This document shows positions 44,757-53,479 of a stretch of 64,000 nucleotides of DNA, piece by piece (position 1 is the first letter of the stretch; each line of letters opens with the position of its first letter). The DNA is from CADEFQ01 sp050249415 (lineage in GTDB: Bacteria > Pseudomonadota > Gammaproteobacteria > Steroidobacterales > Steroidobacteraceae). The notes under the pieces were generated by a model that did not search any database, was not told where the DNA came from, and was given only the letters and a program-made list of their open reading frames with translations. Made by a program: the position numbers and the translations under genes. The stretch covers positions 1 through 64,000 of the forward strand of contig JBFWQO010000016.1 in assembly GCA_050249415.1 (NCBI GenBank), in the 5' to 3' direction.

Positions 44757-45596
44757 TTACTCCTTGTCCGGGCGCAGGGCGCCCGCCGCCGCGATGCGTG
44801 TATGCAGGTTGTAGGTGGCGCCCGCGACGAGCAGGTGCAGCTTGAGGCCGAGCATGCAGATCGGCTGGCCCTCGTCGACGAGGTCCATCGACGTGAAGCT
44901 CACGTCGGACGCGTCGACGACCGTGACGCCGCCGCTGCCCTCCACTTCGAGCACGTTGTCGGGGCCGATGAACGCCGCCGTGTCTTCGTCGAGCCCGATG
45001 CCGACCGCGAAGGGGTTGTAGGCGAGCGCCGTGAGCAGCCGCCCGAGCCGGTCGCGCTGGCGGAAATGCTGGTCGATCACGAAGCGGTTCGTGAGCCCGA
45101 GCCCCGGCGCGAGCCGCACGCTGCCGGAGATGGCCGACGCGCCGTCATCGCCGAAGGCGATCATGTGTTCGGAGAGGATGCTCGCGCCCGCGCTGGTGCC
45201 GCCGACCGTCACGCCGCGGGCATTGCGCGCACGGATCAGCTTCGCCACGGGGGTGCCCCCGAGCAGGGTCGTCAGTCGCAGCTGGTTGCCGCCGGTGAAG
45301 AAGATGCCGGTTGCCTCTTCCAGGCGCTGCAGGCGGCCGGCTTCGTTGCAGTCGCGTCGCGTGTCGAAATCCATCACCGCCACGCGCGCGGCACCGAGCT
45401 CGCCGAACAGTTGCTCGTAGCGCGTACCGGTCTCGTGCAGCCGGCTCGCGGTCGGGATCACGACGATGTCGGCGGCGTCCCCCCCCGAAACCGCGACGAA
45501 GCGTGCCAGGATGCCCCGATCGTTTTCCTTGTTCTCCGCGCCGCCGATCGGAACGATCCAGCCGCGCCTCTGTCCCGCTGGTACCCTGCTCGGCAT
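44757..45596 (-). CDS. cphB: Cyanophycinase
   Basis: 279 residues. A serine-peptidase-like fold (S51) with the nucleophile Ser135 in VGGTSAGAS, preceded by GGAENKEND and FFTGGNQLRL, and followed by GLGLTNRFVIDQHF and GIGLDEDTA. It cleaves cyanophycin to beta-Asp-Arg dipeptides inside the cell. ATG 45596 is preferred; an in-frame upstream start at 45659 would put coding sequence over the T-run of the preceding terminator. First gene of the cphB-cphA-Mur-like operon. Confidence 0.93.
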   Translation of the reverse strand: MPSRVPAGQRRGWIVPIGGAENKENDRGILARFVAVSGGDAADIVVIPTASRLHETGTRYEQLFGELGAARVAVMDFDTRRDCNEAGRLQRLEEATGIFFTGGNQLRLTTLLGGTPVAKLIRARNARGVTVGGTSAGASILSEHMIAFGDDGASAISGSVRLAPGLGLTNRFVIDQHFRQRDRLGRLLTALAYNPFAVGIGLDEDTAAFIGPDNVLEVEGSGGVTVVDASDVSFTSMDLVDEGQPICMLGLKLHLLVAGATYNLHTRIAAAGALRPDKE

Positions 45597-45650
45597 CCGG
45601 TTGTCGCCCCCATTCGCAACTACTGCGCGCAGTTTCGCAGTTTTGCGCGG

Positions 45651-45688
45651 CCAAAACAAAACGGCCGGCGGGACACCCCGCCGGCCGT
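45651..45688 (-). terminator. Intrinsic terminator of the tonB-exbBD-TPR operon
   Basis: A perfect 12-bp stem (ACGGCCGGCGGG, 45661-45672, with its complement at 45677-45688) and loop ACAC, followed on the minus strand by TTTGTTTTGG (45651-45660). It lies 44 bp after the TPR stop and closes that operon before cphB. Confidence 0.88.
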
Positions 45689-45701
45689 CATTCCCGCGAC
45701 T

Positions 45702-45729
45702 AGCTATTGGCCATCAGCTACAAGCTGCA
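45702..45729. repeat. Heptamer array B (4 degenerate units)
   Basis: Four 7-bp units AGCTATT, GGCCATC, AGCTACA, AGCTGCA between the TPR stop codon and the terminator hairpin. The units follow the RGC-N4 pattern of the other arrays, but the AGCCAGA cap is absent, so this is a weaker member. Confidence 0.5.
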
Positions 45730-45731
45730 TC

Positions 45732-46973
45732 TCAGCCTTGCGCGTGAATCGCCCACAAGCCCGCGAGTCGCGCATATTTCTTGTCGTCCCTGAGCGCACC
45801 GAAGGACTTCAGCGCATCGGCCTTGTTGCCGCTCTTCAGCTGTGCGATGCCGAGCAGCAAGCGCGCTTCCCCGGCGTCGGACAGGCCACCCTTCGCGACG
45901 CCGCGCTGGAATGCAGCCGCAGCCTTGTCGTACTGACCGTAGCTGAGGTAACCCTTGCCGAGGCCGATATCCGCTCCACCGGTCTTCGCACTGGCGGCAT
46001 CCGCCGCGAGCCTGGCGAGCCCGGCCTGGTCGGCCGCCGCGGATTTCTTCGCCGATTCGAGCAGGCGCTGGTTCTTGTCCTTGTCGCGCTGCTCCGTGAA
46101 GATGTTCTTCGCGAACGCCTTTTCGAGAATGCTGACCGCCTCGCCGGGCGTGCCCTGCTCGATCGCGAGCTGGGCCATCTCCGTGTACTCCTCGCCGCGT
46201 GTCAACGCATCGACGTCGGCCGCGAGGCGGAAGGTATTCAGCAGCACCTTGTCGCCGCTGTCCGGCGCACGGAACAGCGAATACATGATGTTCTTCCAGT
46301 ACTCGGGCGACGGGTAGTACTTCACGAGCCGCTCGAGCGCGCCGGTCGTGCAATCGTCGTCCTTCAGCTTGACGCACGACGAAAGGATCAGCTCGAGGTA
46401 CTGCTTCTTCGGCGTCTGGCCGCGGCGCACCTGGGCGTCCACGTAGTTGTCGACGAACTTCAGCGTGCTCCGGTAATCGCCCTGGACGTAATAGGCCTGG
46501 GCGACCAGCGTGTAGATGTCGTCATCGGCAAATCCGCCCTTGATCGCGCGGTTGCCGTACTCGATCGACTTGCCGTAGTTTTTCGTCTGGTAGTAGATCT
46601 GCGCCAGCGCCCGCACGCGGGTCGGGATATCGTCCTGCGCGAGAAAACCGGAATTGAGACCCGCCTCGAGGTTCTTCGCGGCTTCGGGATAGTTGCCGAG
46701 GCGCACGTACGCGAAGCCGCGCATTTCCGCGATCAGGTGCTGGTCGTACGCGCTCTTGCCGGACACGGCATCCGCGTCGGCGAGCTTCGCGAGCGCGCCC
46801 TGCCAGTCCTTCTTGCCGAGCGCTTCCTGCGCGGCCTTCAGCGGCTTCGCGAGCGCCTTGCTCACGGTCGGGCCCTTGGCCTGGTCGGCGGACGCAACGC
46901 CCGGGACGCCGACCGAACCGATGGCGAACAGCGCCATCGCCAGTATTGCTGCGAGACTGGATGTCTTCCTCAT
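45732..46973 (-). CDS. Periplasmic TPR protein of the TonB operon
   Basis: 413 residues with a signal peptide (hydrophobic run to VASADQAKG, cleavage near residue 29). Several TPR-like units follow (LIAEMRGFAYVRLGNYPEAAKNLE, TRVRALAQIYYQTKNYGKSIEYG, IYTLVAQAYYVQGDY, and near the end LGKGYLSYGQYDKAAAAF and LLLGIAQLKSGN). Such proteins commonly close tonB-exbB-exbD-exbD operons in xanthomonad-like bacteria and may assist TonB-dependent transport. Two hairpins separate it from exbD, and a strong terminator follows. Confidence 0.82.
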   Translation of the reverse strand: MRKTSSLAAILAMALFAIGSVGVPGVASADQAKGPTVSKALAKPLKAAQEALGKKDWQGALAKLADADAVSGKSAYDQHLIAEMRGFAYVRLGNYPEAAKNLEAGLNSGFLAQDDIPTRVRALAQIYYQTKNYGKSIEYGNRAIKGGFADDDIYTLVAQAYYVQGDYRSTLKFVDNYVDAQVRRGQTPKKQYLELILSSCVKLKDDDCTTGALERLVKYYPSPEYWKNIMYSLFRAPDSGDKVLLNTFRLAADVDALTRGEEYTEMAQLAIEQGTPGEAVSILEKAFAKNIFTEQRDKDKNQRLLESAKKSAAADQAGLARLAADAASAKTGGADIGLGKGYLSYGQYDKAAAAFQRGVAKGGLSDAGEARLLLGIAQLKSGNKADALKSFGALRDDKKYARLAGLWAIHAQG

Positions 46974-46997
46974 GATGTCCTCTGGTCCAGATGGGCA

Positions 46998-47071
46998 ACC
47001 CCGTGGTGGGCCACGGGGTCAGGTTCTCACGGGTCGGATGAACGCACGATGAACCGGCACGCAGGTGCCGG
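46998..47071 (-). other. Two hairpins between exbD2 and the TPR gene
   Basis: ACCCCGTGG/CCACGGGGT (46998-47006 and 47011-47019, loop TGGG) and CCGGCAC/GTGCCGG (47054-47060 and 47065-47071, loop GCAG). Neither has a T-run. In this position they may slow or process the transcript and lower the level of the TPR gene relative to exbD. Confidence 0.5.
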
Positions 47072-47073
47072 CA

Positions 47074-47508
47074 TCAATCGTCGCGGAACTCCGCCGTGTT
47101 GACGAAGCCGATCTTCTGCATCCGGTTGTGCTGCGCCGCAGCCAGCACCTTGGCGACCACGTCGTAACGCGCACGTGCGTCGGGCCGCAGGTGCAGTTCC
47201 GGCTGCGGGTCCTTCTGCGATTCCTGCCTGAAATAGCTCTCGAGCACCTGCAGGCTCGGCACGACCTGCCCGTTCCACACGATCGTGCCGTCGAAGTCGA
47301 TCTCGATGTCGACCACTTCGGGGGGCACGGGCGGCGGAGGCGCATCGGTCGGCCGCGGCATGTCGAGCTTCACCGCATGTGTCATCACCGGAATCGTGAT
47401 GATGAACATGATCAGCAGCACCAGCATGACGTCGATCAGCGGCGTGGTGTTCATCTCCACCATCGGTTCGTCGTCGCCGCCGCCATCACCGCTCACACTC
47501 ATGGACAT
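47074..47508 (-). CDS. exbD: ExbD/TolR-family biopolymer transport protein (second copy)
   Basis: 144 residues: one N-terminal membrane segment (LIDVMLVLLIMFIITIPVM) preceded by the pore-lining MNTTPLIDV motif with its conserved Asp, then a periplasmic domain. With ExbB it converts the proton gradient into TonB motion. It differs from the first ExbD mainly in a Pro-rich stretch after the membrane segment (PTDAPPPPVPPE). The two copies are adjacent, 12 bp apart. Confidence 0.93.
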   Translation of the reverse strand: MSMSVSGDGGGDDEPMVEMNTTPLIDVMLVLLIMFIITIPVMTHAVKLDMPRPTDAPPPPVPPEVVDIEIDFDGTIVWNGQVVPSLQVLESYFRQESQKDPQPELHLRPDARARYDVVAKVLAAAQHNRMQKIGFVNTAEFRDD

Positions 47509-47520
47509 GTCAGACTCTCC

Positions 47521-47955
47521 TCAACGCGTGCCGCGGTCGGGCTCGGTGATGAACCCCACCTTGACCACGCCACCACGCTGGATCGTGTACATCACGCGCC
47601 CCACCGCTTCGTAGCGCGCGTTGCGATCTCCGCGGATGTGGATCTCGGGCTGGGGTACCTGCACCGCCGCCGCCTTCACGAAATCGAGCAGGGCCTCGCG
47701 ATTGGCGACCTTGCCGTTGTTCCAGTAGACATTGCCCGCCGCGTCGATCGCGATGGTGATGTTTTCCGGTTTCGTCTGCGTCGCGATGTTGGTCGCCTTC
47801 GGCAACTCGACCGGCACGGTCTTCGTGATCACCGGGATCGTGATCAGGAAGATGATGAGCAGCACCAGCATCACGTCCACGAGGGGCGTGGTGTTGATGT
47901 CCGACATCGCTTTCGGTTCGTCGCCGGCGGAGTCCGACCCGACACTCATGGCCAT
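47521..47955 (-). CDS. exbD: ExbD/TolR-family biopolymer transport protein (first copy)
   Basis: 144 residues with the motif INTTPLVDVMLVLLIIFLIT: conserved Asp inside the single membrane helix, then a periplasmic domain (KPENITIAIDAAGNVYWN, EIHIRGDRNARY). Part of the ExbB-ExbD motor. Two ExbD proteins in one operon are usual in this bacterial group, one of them often dispensable for iron uptake but needed for particular receptors. Gap to exbB is 11 bp. Confidence 0.94.
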   Translation of the reverse strand: MAMSVGSDSAGDEPKAMSDINTTPLVDVMLVLLIIFLITIPVITKTVPVELPKATNIATQTKPENITIAIDAAGNVYWNNGKVANREALLDFVKAAAVQVPQPEIHIRGDRNARYEAVGRVMYTIQRGGVVKVGFITEPDRGTR

Positions 47956-47966
47956 GCGCGTCTGCC

Positions 47967-48704
47967 TTACTTGCGATCGACAGCCGCGGGGGCCTTGGCA
48001 CGCGCGCCGCCGCCACCGCTCTCGACACGCGCACCGCCGACGAGATAGGCGTGCAGGTCCGCCGAGAAGTTGCGCAGACCTTCCTGCAGGCCCTTGTTGC
48101 GGCGGAGCAGCCAGTTGTAACCCATCACCGCGGGCACCGCGACGAAGAGGCCGATGGCGGTCATGATGAGCGCCTCACCGACGGGGCCGGCCACCTTGTC
48201 GATGCTCGCCTGGCCGGCGATGCCGATCGCGATCAGGGCGTGATAGATGCCCCACACCGTGCCGAAGAGGCCGACGAACGGTGCCGCCGAACCGGTGGTC
48301 GCGAGGAACCAGAGGCCCGACTGCAGCTTGCCGTTGACGGAATCGACCGCGCGGGTCAGCGACATCGTGATCCACTCGTGCAGGTCGATGCGGTCGGTCA
48401 GGCGCCCCTCGTGGTGCGACGTGGCGCGCAGGCCGTCCTCCGCGATGTTGCGGAAATCATCGCCCTTCTTGAGGCGCTCGACGCCGTCCTTGATCGACGG
48501 AGCAGTCCAGAACTGCTTTTCCACGACCTTCGCCGAGCGGCGAAGCTTGGCCTGGTCCCAGACCTTCGTGAGCATGATGTACCAGGAGCCGAGGGACATC
48601 AGTGCGAGAACGATGAGCGTGCCCTTGGCAACCCAGTCGCCCTGCGCCCAGAGCGCGGCGAGGCCGTACGGGTTGTCAACGACGGCGGTGGCTTGATTTT
48701 CCAT
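47967..48704 (-). CDS. exbB: ExbB/TolQ/MotA-family proton channel protein
   Basis: 245 residues with three membrane helices: one near residues 25-45, then the conserved GLFGTVWGIYHALIAIG and ALIMTAIGLFVAVPAVMGYNW. The Thr/Gly pattern of the last two helices lines the proton path with the ExbD Asp. It forms the pentameric base of the TonB motor in the inner membrane. It lies 21 bp behind tonB. Confidence 0.94.
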   Translation of the reverse strand: MENQATAVVDNPYGLAALWAQGDWVAKGTLIVLALMSLGSWYIMLTKVWDQAKLRRSAKVVEKQFWTAPSIKDGVERLKKGDDFRNIAEDGLRATSHHEGRLTDRIDLHEWITMSLTRAVDSVNGKLQSGLWFLATTGSAAPFVGLFGTVWGIYHALIAIGIAGQASIDKVAGPVGEALIMTAIGLFVAVPAVMGYNWLLRRNKGLQEGLRNFSADLHAYLVGGARVESGGGGARAKAPAAVDRK

Positions 48705-48725
48705 AGATTCCTCGAGGATCGATGA

Positions 48726-49361
48726 TCAATTGGTCAGTTTGAAACGAACGTTGAACTGCTGGCAGCTTTCGACCGGCTTGCCGTCTTCGGTGCCCGGGGC
48801 CCAGCGCGCACGCGACGCCCACTTGACCGCCGCTTCGTCGAGCCGCTCATGGCCGGAGCTCTTCGTCACGGTCGGCTGGCCGGCGGTGCGGCCTTCCGGC
48901 GAGACGCAGGCGCGAATCGTGGTGACGCCCTCTTCCTCGGCACGGCGCGATGCCGGCGGATAGTAGTCGTCGGTCGAGGGCGAGCGCCGCACGTCGAGTT
49001 TCGGTGCGACGCGCACGACCTTGTGCACGGGCGGTGGTGGCGCCATCGGCACCGGGCGGTCGGTGACGTCGGTGATCGCCGTCGACGTCGCTGTATCGAC
49101 CGGGATCTGGATGTTCACCTCCGGCGGCGGCACCTCGACCGACGGGCGCTCCATCTCGGGCGGCGGCGGCGGCGGCGGCGGCTCGTCCTGTTGCACTTCC
49201 TCGATGATGTCGGTCTGGATCGGAGGCGCGAGCACCTCCACGACCTTGCGCGCGAGGCCGTTGGCCAGCGCCCACACCAAGGCAACGTGCAATGCGACGA
49301 TAAACATGAACACGACGAGGCGTCGTGGTACGAAAGTCGATTCGTGTGCGTAGGCGGCCAT
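48726..49361 (-). CDS. tonB: Energy transducer TonB
   Basis: 211 residues: N-terminal membrane anchor (VVFMFIVALHVALVWALANGL), a Pro-rich spacer with eight consecutive prolines and PPPEV repeats, and the C-terminal TonB domain (CVSPEGRTAGQPTVTKSSGHERLDEAAVKWASRARWAPG split across two strands). It carries energy to the TonB-dependent receptors such as those at 2807 and 33090. ATG 49361 is chosen; it is preceded by a region containing the 12-bp palindrome TTGTCCGGACAA (49384-49395). Confidence 0.93.
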   Translation of the reverse strand: MAAYAHESTFVPRRLVVFMFIVALHVALVWALANGLARKVVEVLAPPIQTDIIEEVQQDEPPPPPPPPEMERPSVEVPPPEVNIQIPVDTATSTAITDVTDRPVPMAPPPPVHKVVRVAPKLDVRRSPSTDDYYPPASRRAEEEGVTTIRACVSPEGRTAGQPTVTKSSGHERLDEAAVKWASRARWAPGTEDGKPVESCQQFNVRFKLTN

Positions 49362-49639
49362 GTTTACTCGTGGTCGCGGTTGATTGTCCGGACAACCGGC
49401 CCTGGCCCGCGAGTGCGGCACGCTAACTGCGTCGCCCGATTCGCGCAACCCTCGCCGATCTATCCACCCGATGGCGCTTCCCGGCGCCCATCCCGAAATG
49501 CCGGTGCGGCCTCATGGTCCTGGCAGCGCCCGGCTCCTGGAATGTCATCCCCAAGGGGGGGTCACTGTAACCGCTGGCATTGCGGCTTACAACTTCCTGC
49601 CAACGCATTTCGTGCGCCCGCGGGGTCGATGCGTCGCCG
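49362..49639. other. 278-bp intergenic region (tonB promoter side / ilvD 3' side)
   Basis: No gene is supported here. The tonB-proximal end carries TTGTCCGGACAA 23 bp before the tonB start. The ilvD-proximal end holds short G and C runs (CCCCAAGGGGGGG near 49550) that could form a weak hairpin. Nothing else stands out. Confidence 0.4.
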
Positions 49640-51325
49640 TCAATCGGTGATCGCCCCCGCCGACGCGCTGCTCACGACACGTGCATATTTCGCGAGGACG
49701 CCCGCCGTCGCGTAGGGTTTGCGGGGCTTCCAGGCGCGGCGCCGACGCGCCCACTCGGCGCGATTCACCTCCGCATCGATGCTGCGTGCCACTGCATCAA
49801 TCGTGATCCGGTCGCCGCTGCGCAGCAGCGCCAGCGGCCCGCCGACCGCCGCCTCGGGCGATACGTGCCCCACGACGAAGCCGTGGCTGCCGCCCGAGAA
49901 GCGCCCGTCCGTGATGAGCGCCACCTTGTCACCGAGGCCGCGCCCCATGATCGCGCCGGTCGGGCTCAGCATTTCCCTCATGCCCGGCCCGCCGCGCGGG
50001 CCCTCGTTGCGTATGACCACGACGTCGCCGGCCTTCACGCGGCCATCGAGAATGGCGCGCGTCGCCGCCTCTTCGCCGTCGAACACGCGCGCGCGCCCCG
50101 TGAAGCGCAGCCCTTCCTTGCCGGTGATCTTCGCGACGGCGCCCTCCGGCGCGCAGTTACCATAAAGCACCACGAGGTGGCTGTCCTTCTTGATCGGGTC
50201 GGCGAACGTCCGGACGATGTCCTGCCCGGGTGGGTAGTCCGGCACGTCGGCCAGGTTTTCGGCGAGCGTCCTGCCCGTCACCGTGAGGCACTCCCCGTGC
50301 AGCAGGCCCGCGTCGAGGAGGCGCTTCATCAGCGGCTGGACGCCGCCGATCGCGATCAGCTCAGACATGAGGTACCGGCCGCTCGGTCGCACGTCAGCGA
50401 GCACCGGCACCCGGCGTCCGATGCGCGTGAAGTCATCCAGCGTCAGCTTCACGCGTGCTGCACGTGCGATCGCGAGCAGGTGCAGCACGGCGTTGGTCGA
50501 GCCGGCGAGCGCGATCACCACCGTGATCGCGTTTTCGAACGCCTTGCGCGTGAGGATATGCGACGGGCGCAGCCCCTCCTTCGCCATCCGCACGACCGCT
50601 TCGCCCGCGCGCCGGCAGTCGTCCTGCTTGGTGCCGCTCACCGCCTCCTGGGCCGAACTGCCCGGCAGCGACAGGCCGAGCGCCTCGATCGCGGACGCCA
50701 TCGTGTTCGCGGTATACATGCCGCCGCAACTGCCGGCCCCGGGGATCGCGGTGCGCTCGATCTCGAGCAACGTGGCGTCGCTCACCGTGCCCGCGGCGTG
50801 ACCGCCGACGGCCTCGAACACCGACACGATGTCGCGCCGCTGCACGCCGGGGCAGATCGTGCCGCCGTAGACGAACACCGCGGGGCGATCGAGCCGCGCG
50901 ATCGCCATCGCGCAGCCGGGCATGTTCTTGTCGCACCCCCCGATCGCGACGAGGCCGTCGAAGCCTTCGGCGCCGACCACCGTCTCGATCGAGTCGGCGA
51001 TCACCTCGCGCGAGACGAGCGAATAACGCATGCCGGGCGAACCCATCGAGATGCCGTCCGACACGGTGATGGTGTTGAAGATGACACCCTTGCCCCCCGC
51101 GGCATCCGCGCCCGCCGTCGCATGCTGCGCGAGCGTGCCGATGTGCATGTTGCAGGGCGTGACATTCGCCCAGGTCGAGGCGATGCCGATCTGCGGCTTG
51201 CCGAAGTCCGCCTCCTCGAACCCGACGGCGCGCAGCATGGCGCGCGACGGGGCCTGCTTCGCGCCGTCGACGACGAGACGTGACCAGGGGCGCGGATCGA
51301 CCTGTTTCGGGCTCGGTTTCTTCAT
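49640..51325 (-). CDS. ilvD: Dihydroxy-acid dehydratase
   Basis: 561 residues, normal length. Iron-sulfur and active-site motifs are CDKNMPGCAMA and GAGSCGGMYTANTM, with further blocks GGTICPG and ITDGRFSGGSHGFVVGH. It makes the 2-keto acids for valine, leucine and isoleucine. Its start overlaps the MFS stop (ATGA), so in this genome ilvD is tied to two transporters and an aminopeptidase, not to the ilvC-leu operon that starts 300 bp beyond on the other strand. Confidence 0.95.
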   Translation of the reverse strand: MKKPSPKQVDPRPWSRLVVDGAKQAPSRAMLRAVGFEEADFGKPQIGIASTWANVTPCNMHIGTLAQHATAGADAAGGKGVIFNTITVSDGISMGSPGMRYSLVSREVIADSIETVVGAEGFDGLVAIGGCDKNMPGCAMAIARLDRPAVFVYGGTICPGVQRRDIVSVFEAVGGHAAGTVSDATLLEIERTAIPGAGSCGGMYTANTMASAIEALGLSLPGSSAQEAVSGTKQDDCRRAGEAVVRMAKEGLRPSHILTRKAFENAITVVIALAGSTNAVLHLLAIARAARVKLTLDDFTRIGRRVPVLADVRPSGRYLMSELIAIGGVQPLMKRLLDAGLLHGECLTVTGRTLAENLADVPDYPPGQDIVRTFADPIKKDSHLVVLYGNCAPEGAVAKITGKEGLRFTGRARVFDGEEAATRAILDGRVKAGDVVVIRNEGPRGGPGMREMLSPTGAIMGRGLGDKVALITDGRFSGGSHGFVVGHVSPEAAVGGPLALLRSGDRITIDAVARSIDAEVNRAEWARRRRAWKPRKPYATAGVLAKYARVVSSASAGAITD

Positions 51326-52560
51326 GTCTGCCTGTTCTTCATGCGGTTGAATCCAAGGGTGCCCGCCGTCGTCATCGCGAGCGGCAGGACGAGTGCATAG
51401 CGGCCGAGGCCGTGCTGCCAGTCCTCGAGCAACTGGTAGGCCAGCATGCCGAGCGGTGGCGCGAGCATGCCGCGCACGCCGGTCAGAGTGACGTGCACGC
51501 CCATGTAGTGCTGCGCGCGTCCGCTCGAGGCAAAATCGGCATGACCGAGGTTCCAGCCAAGATTAGCACCGGCCATCGCAAATCCATACGTCACGGCCCC
51601 GCACCAGAGGAGCCACGACCAGCCCGCCAGCACGGCGGTGGAGAACATCGTGACGGCGGCGACGAGGGCCCAGCCCTGCCGCGCCCGGTAGACGACCACG
51701 TGCTCGCCATCGAAATGCCGGGCCCACCACGGCACGAAGACCGGCAGCGCGAGGAGCGGCACGACCGCGAGCATCAGGATCTGCCGGCCGCCCGGCATCG
51801 CAAAGCCGTCGGTGAGGACCACGACCAGCTGCGCGATCAGCATCAGATTGCCGCCGCCGAAGAGCCCCATCCAGAACATGTACTCGCGAAACGAGGGATC
51901 GCGGGCGAGGATCTCGCGCACCATGCGCAGCGAAAACGCCTCGCTCGACCCCGCCTCCGCGCTCTCTTCCGCGAGCAGCCGGAACTCCCGGCGCACGCGA
52001 ACCCGCCGATACAGGACCGCGGCCGCGAGCCCGAAGGCACCCGCCCCGCCGTACAGCCACCGTGGGTCGAAGGCGCGCGCCGCCAGCACGCCGCCGGCCA
52101 GCGCCGCGGCGCCGGCCACCGCGAGCGAGCTCACGATGACGATGCGGCCGGTGATGCGTGCAATGACCTGGCGTGGATAGTTCGCGGTCCAGACGGCTGC
52201 CCGGACCGTCAGGATGCCGGCCCAGACCGTGCGGGCGGCGAGGATCGACACGACCGCGAACACGAGTCCGCCGCCGGCGCGCGGGGCGAGGCCGATGAGC
52301 CCGACGAGCACGGCAAACAATGCCTGCAGCCGGACGAGCAGTTGCACACGCGAGCGGCCGTGGGCGATGTTGGCCCAGACGAAGCTCACGACGTTCGAGA
52401 ACGCCGGCGCCCCGCTCACGAACGCGGTCGCGAGGTTGACCGCGAAGGGGCTCGTCGTGCCGCGATAGCCGGTCTTCACGAGCACCGCGGCGGTGGCCCC
52501 TTCGACGAGCCCGAGCGTCAGCCCGATCAGCGCCCACGGCGCGATCTCGCGGCGGAACAT
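51322..52560 (-). CDS. MFS-type membrane transporter
   Basis: 412 residues with ten to twelve hydrophobic segments and MFS-like arrangement (IAPWALIGLTLGLVEGATAAVLV first; ITGRIVIVSSLAVAGAAALAGG mid-protein). ATG 52560 has GAGGA six to seven bases upstream; a GTG at 52599 right after the preceding stop is possible. The substrate is unknown; position between EamA exporter and ilvD suggests amino-acid or keto-acid traffic. Confidence 0.78.
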   Translation of the reverse strand: MFRREIAPWALIGLTLGLVEGATAAVLVKTGYRGTTSPFAVNLATAFVSGAPAFSNVVSFVWANIAHGRSRVQLLVRLQALFAVLVGLIGLAPRAGGGLVFAVVSILAARTVWAGILTVRAAVWTANYPRQVIARITGRIVIVSSLAVAGAAALAGGVLAARAFDPRWLYGGAGAFGLAAAVLYRRVRVRREFRLLAEESAEAGSSEAFSLRMVREILARDPSFREYMFWMGLFGGGNLMLIAQLVVVLTDGFAMPGGRQILMLAVVPLLALPVFVPWWARHFDGEHVVVYRARQGWALVAAVTMFSTAVLAGWSWLLWCGAVTYGFAMAGANLGWNLGHADFASSGRAQHYMGVHVTLTGVRGMLAPPLGMLAYQLLEDWQHGLGRYALVLPLAMTTAGTLGFNRMKNRQT

Positions 52561-52600
52561 CGCTTCCTCGTTCGCGCCCGGCCTGCCCGGCCACCCCACG

Positions 52601-53479
52601 TCAACTGCCCGTATCCGTGAACTGCTTTTCGCGCAGCGTGATGACGAGCACGCCCGCGAGCGTGCACACGCCACCCACCACGAGGCGCGGCGTCAGCACA
52701 TCGCCGAGCAGCAGCACGCCGAACACCACCGAGAACACGGGCGAGAGCACGGTGAGCGGCGAGATGCTCGTGACCGGGTAGCGTTGCACCAGGAAGAAAT
52801 AGGCCGTATGGGCAAAGAGGCTCGAGAGCACCGCGGTGTAGACGAGCGCGCCCCACCCTTCCCAGCCCGCCGTCGCGATCGCCTGGAGGTGCCCGCGCTC
52901 GACCAGGAACGACAGCGCGAGGAGCATGGGCCAGCTGATCCACGCGATCCAGGCCTGCAGTTCGAGCGGCGGCATCGCCGGCAGGCGCTTCAGCGCGATG
53001 AGGCCGAGCGAACCGACGAATGCCGAGGCGATCACGAATGCGAGGCTCGTGCGCTGCGCGAACACGGCGGGATCGAATCCCATCACGCACACGCCGAGGA
53101 ATGCGAGCACGATGCCGGTCCAGCGACGCCAGCGCACGCGCTCGCCGAGGAGCGCAATCGACAGCAGCGTGGAAAACGGTATGCCGAGCTGCGTGGCGAT
53201 CGCGACCGACGAGACATTGCCCGCCAGTGCGAGGCCGATGAACAGCAGCGCGAAAGTCAGCCCGCCGGCGAGCACCGCGACCACGACGATGGCACCCGTC
53301 GCATCGCCGTGCCGGCGCAGGTACGGGATGGTGAGGAGGGCCAGCAACGCAAACCGGAGCGCCGTGAAGAGGATCGGCGGCATGTCGCCGACGCCCACTT
53401 TCGCGACGACGAGATTCAGCCCCCAGATGAGCGTCACGCCGATGAGGAGGAGGAAATGCCGGGGCGCGATCGCGATCAT
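52601..53479 (-). CDS. EamA/DMT-family transporter
   Basis: 292 residues with ten membrane segments and two EamA halves (LLIGVTLIWGLNLVVAKVGVG; later AYFFLVQRYPVTSISPLTVLSPVFSVVFGVLLLGD). Drug/metabolite transporters of this kind often export amino acids. The ATG at 53479 overlaps the aminopeptidase stop (ATGA). A longer upstream frame was rejected because it has no family similarity. Confidence 0.88.
   Translation of the reverse strand: MIAIAPRHFLLLIGVTLIWGLNLVVAKVGVGDMPPILFTALRFALLALLTIPYLRRHGDATGAIVVVAVLAGGLTFALLFIGLALAGNVSSVAIATQLGIPFSTLLSIALLGERVRWRRWTGIVLAFLGVCVMGFDPAVFAQRTSLAFVIASAFVGSLGLIALKRLPAMPPLELQAWIAWISWPMLLALSFLVERGHLQAIATAGWEGWGALVYTAVLSSLFAHTAYFFLVQRYPVTSISPLTVLSPVFSVVFGVLLLGDVLTPRLVVGGVCTLAGVLVITLREKQFTDTGS

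Noticed and set aside
45597..45659. Longer cyanophycinase start at 45659
   Set aside because: It would place the coding start on the T-run of the preceding intrinsic terminator, and the extra residues have no family similarity.
49384..49395. 12-bp palindrome TTGTCCGGACAA before tonB as a strong operator
   Set aside because: A 12-bp perfect palindrome is expected several times by chance in 64 kb; kept only as a note in the intergenic entry.
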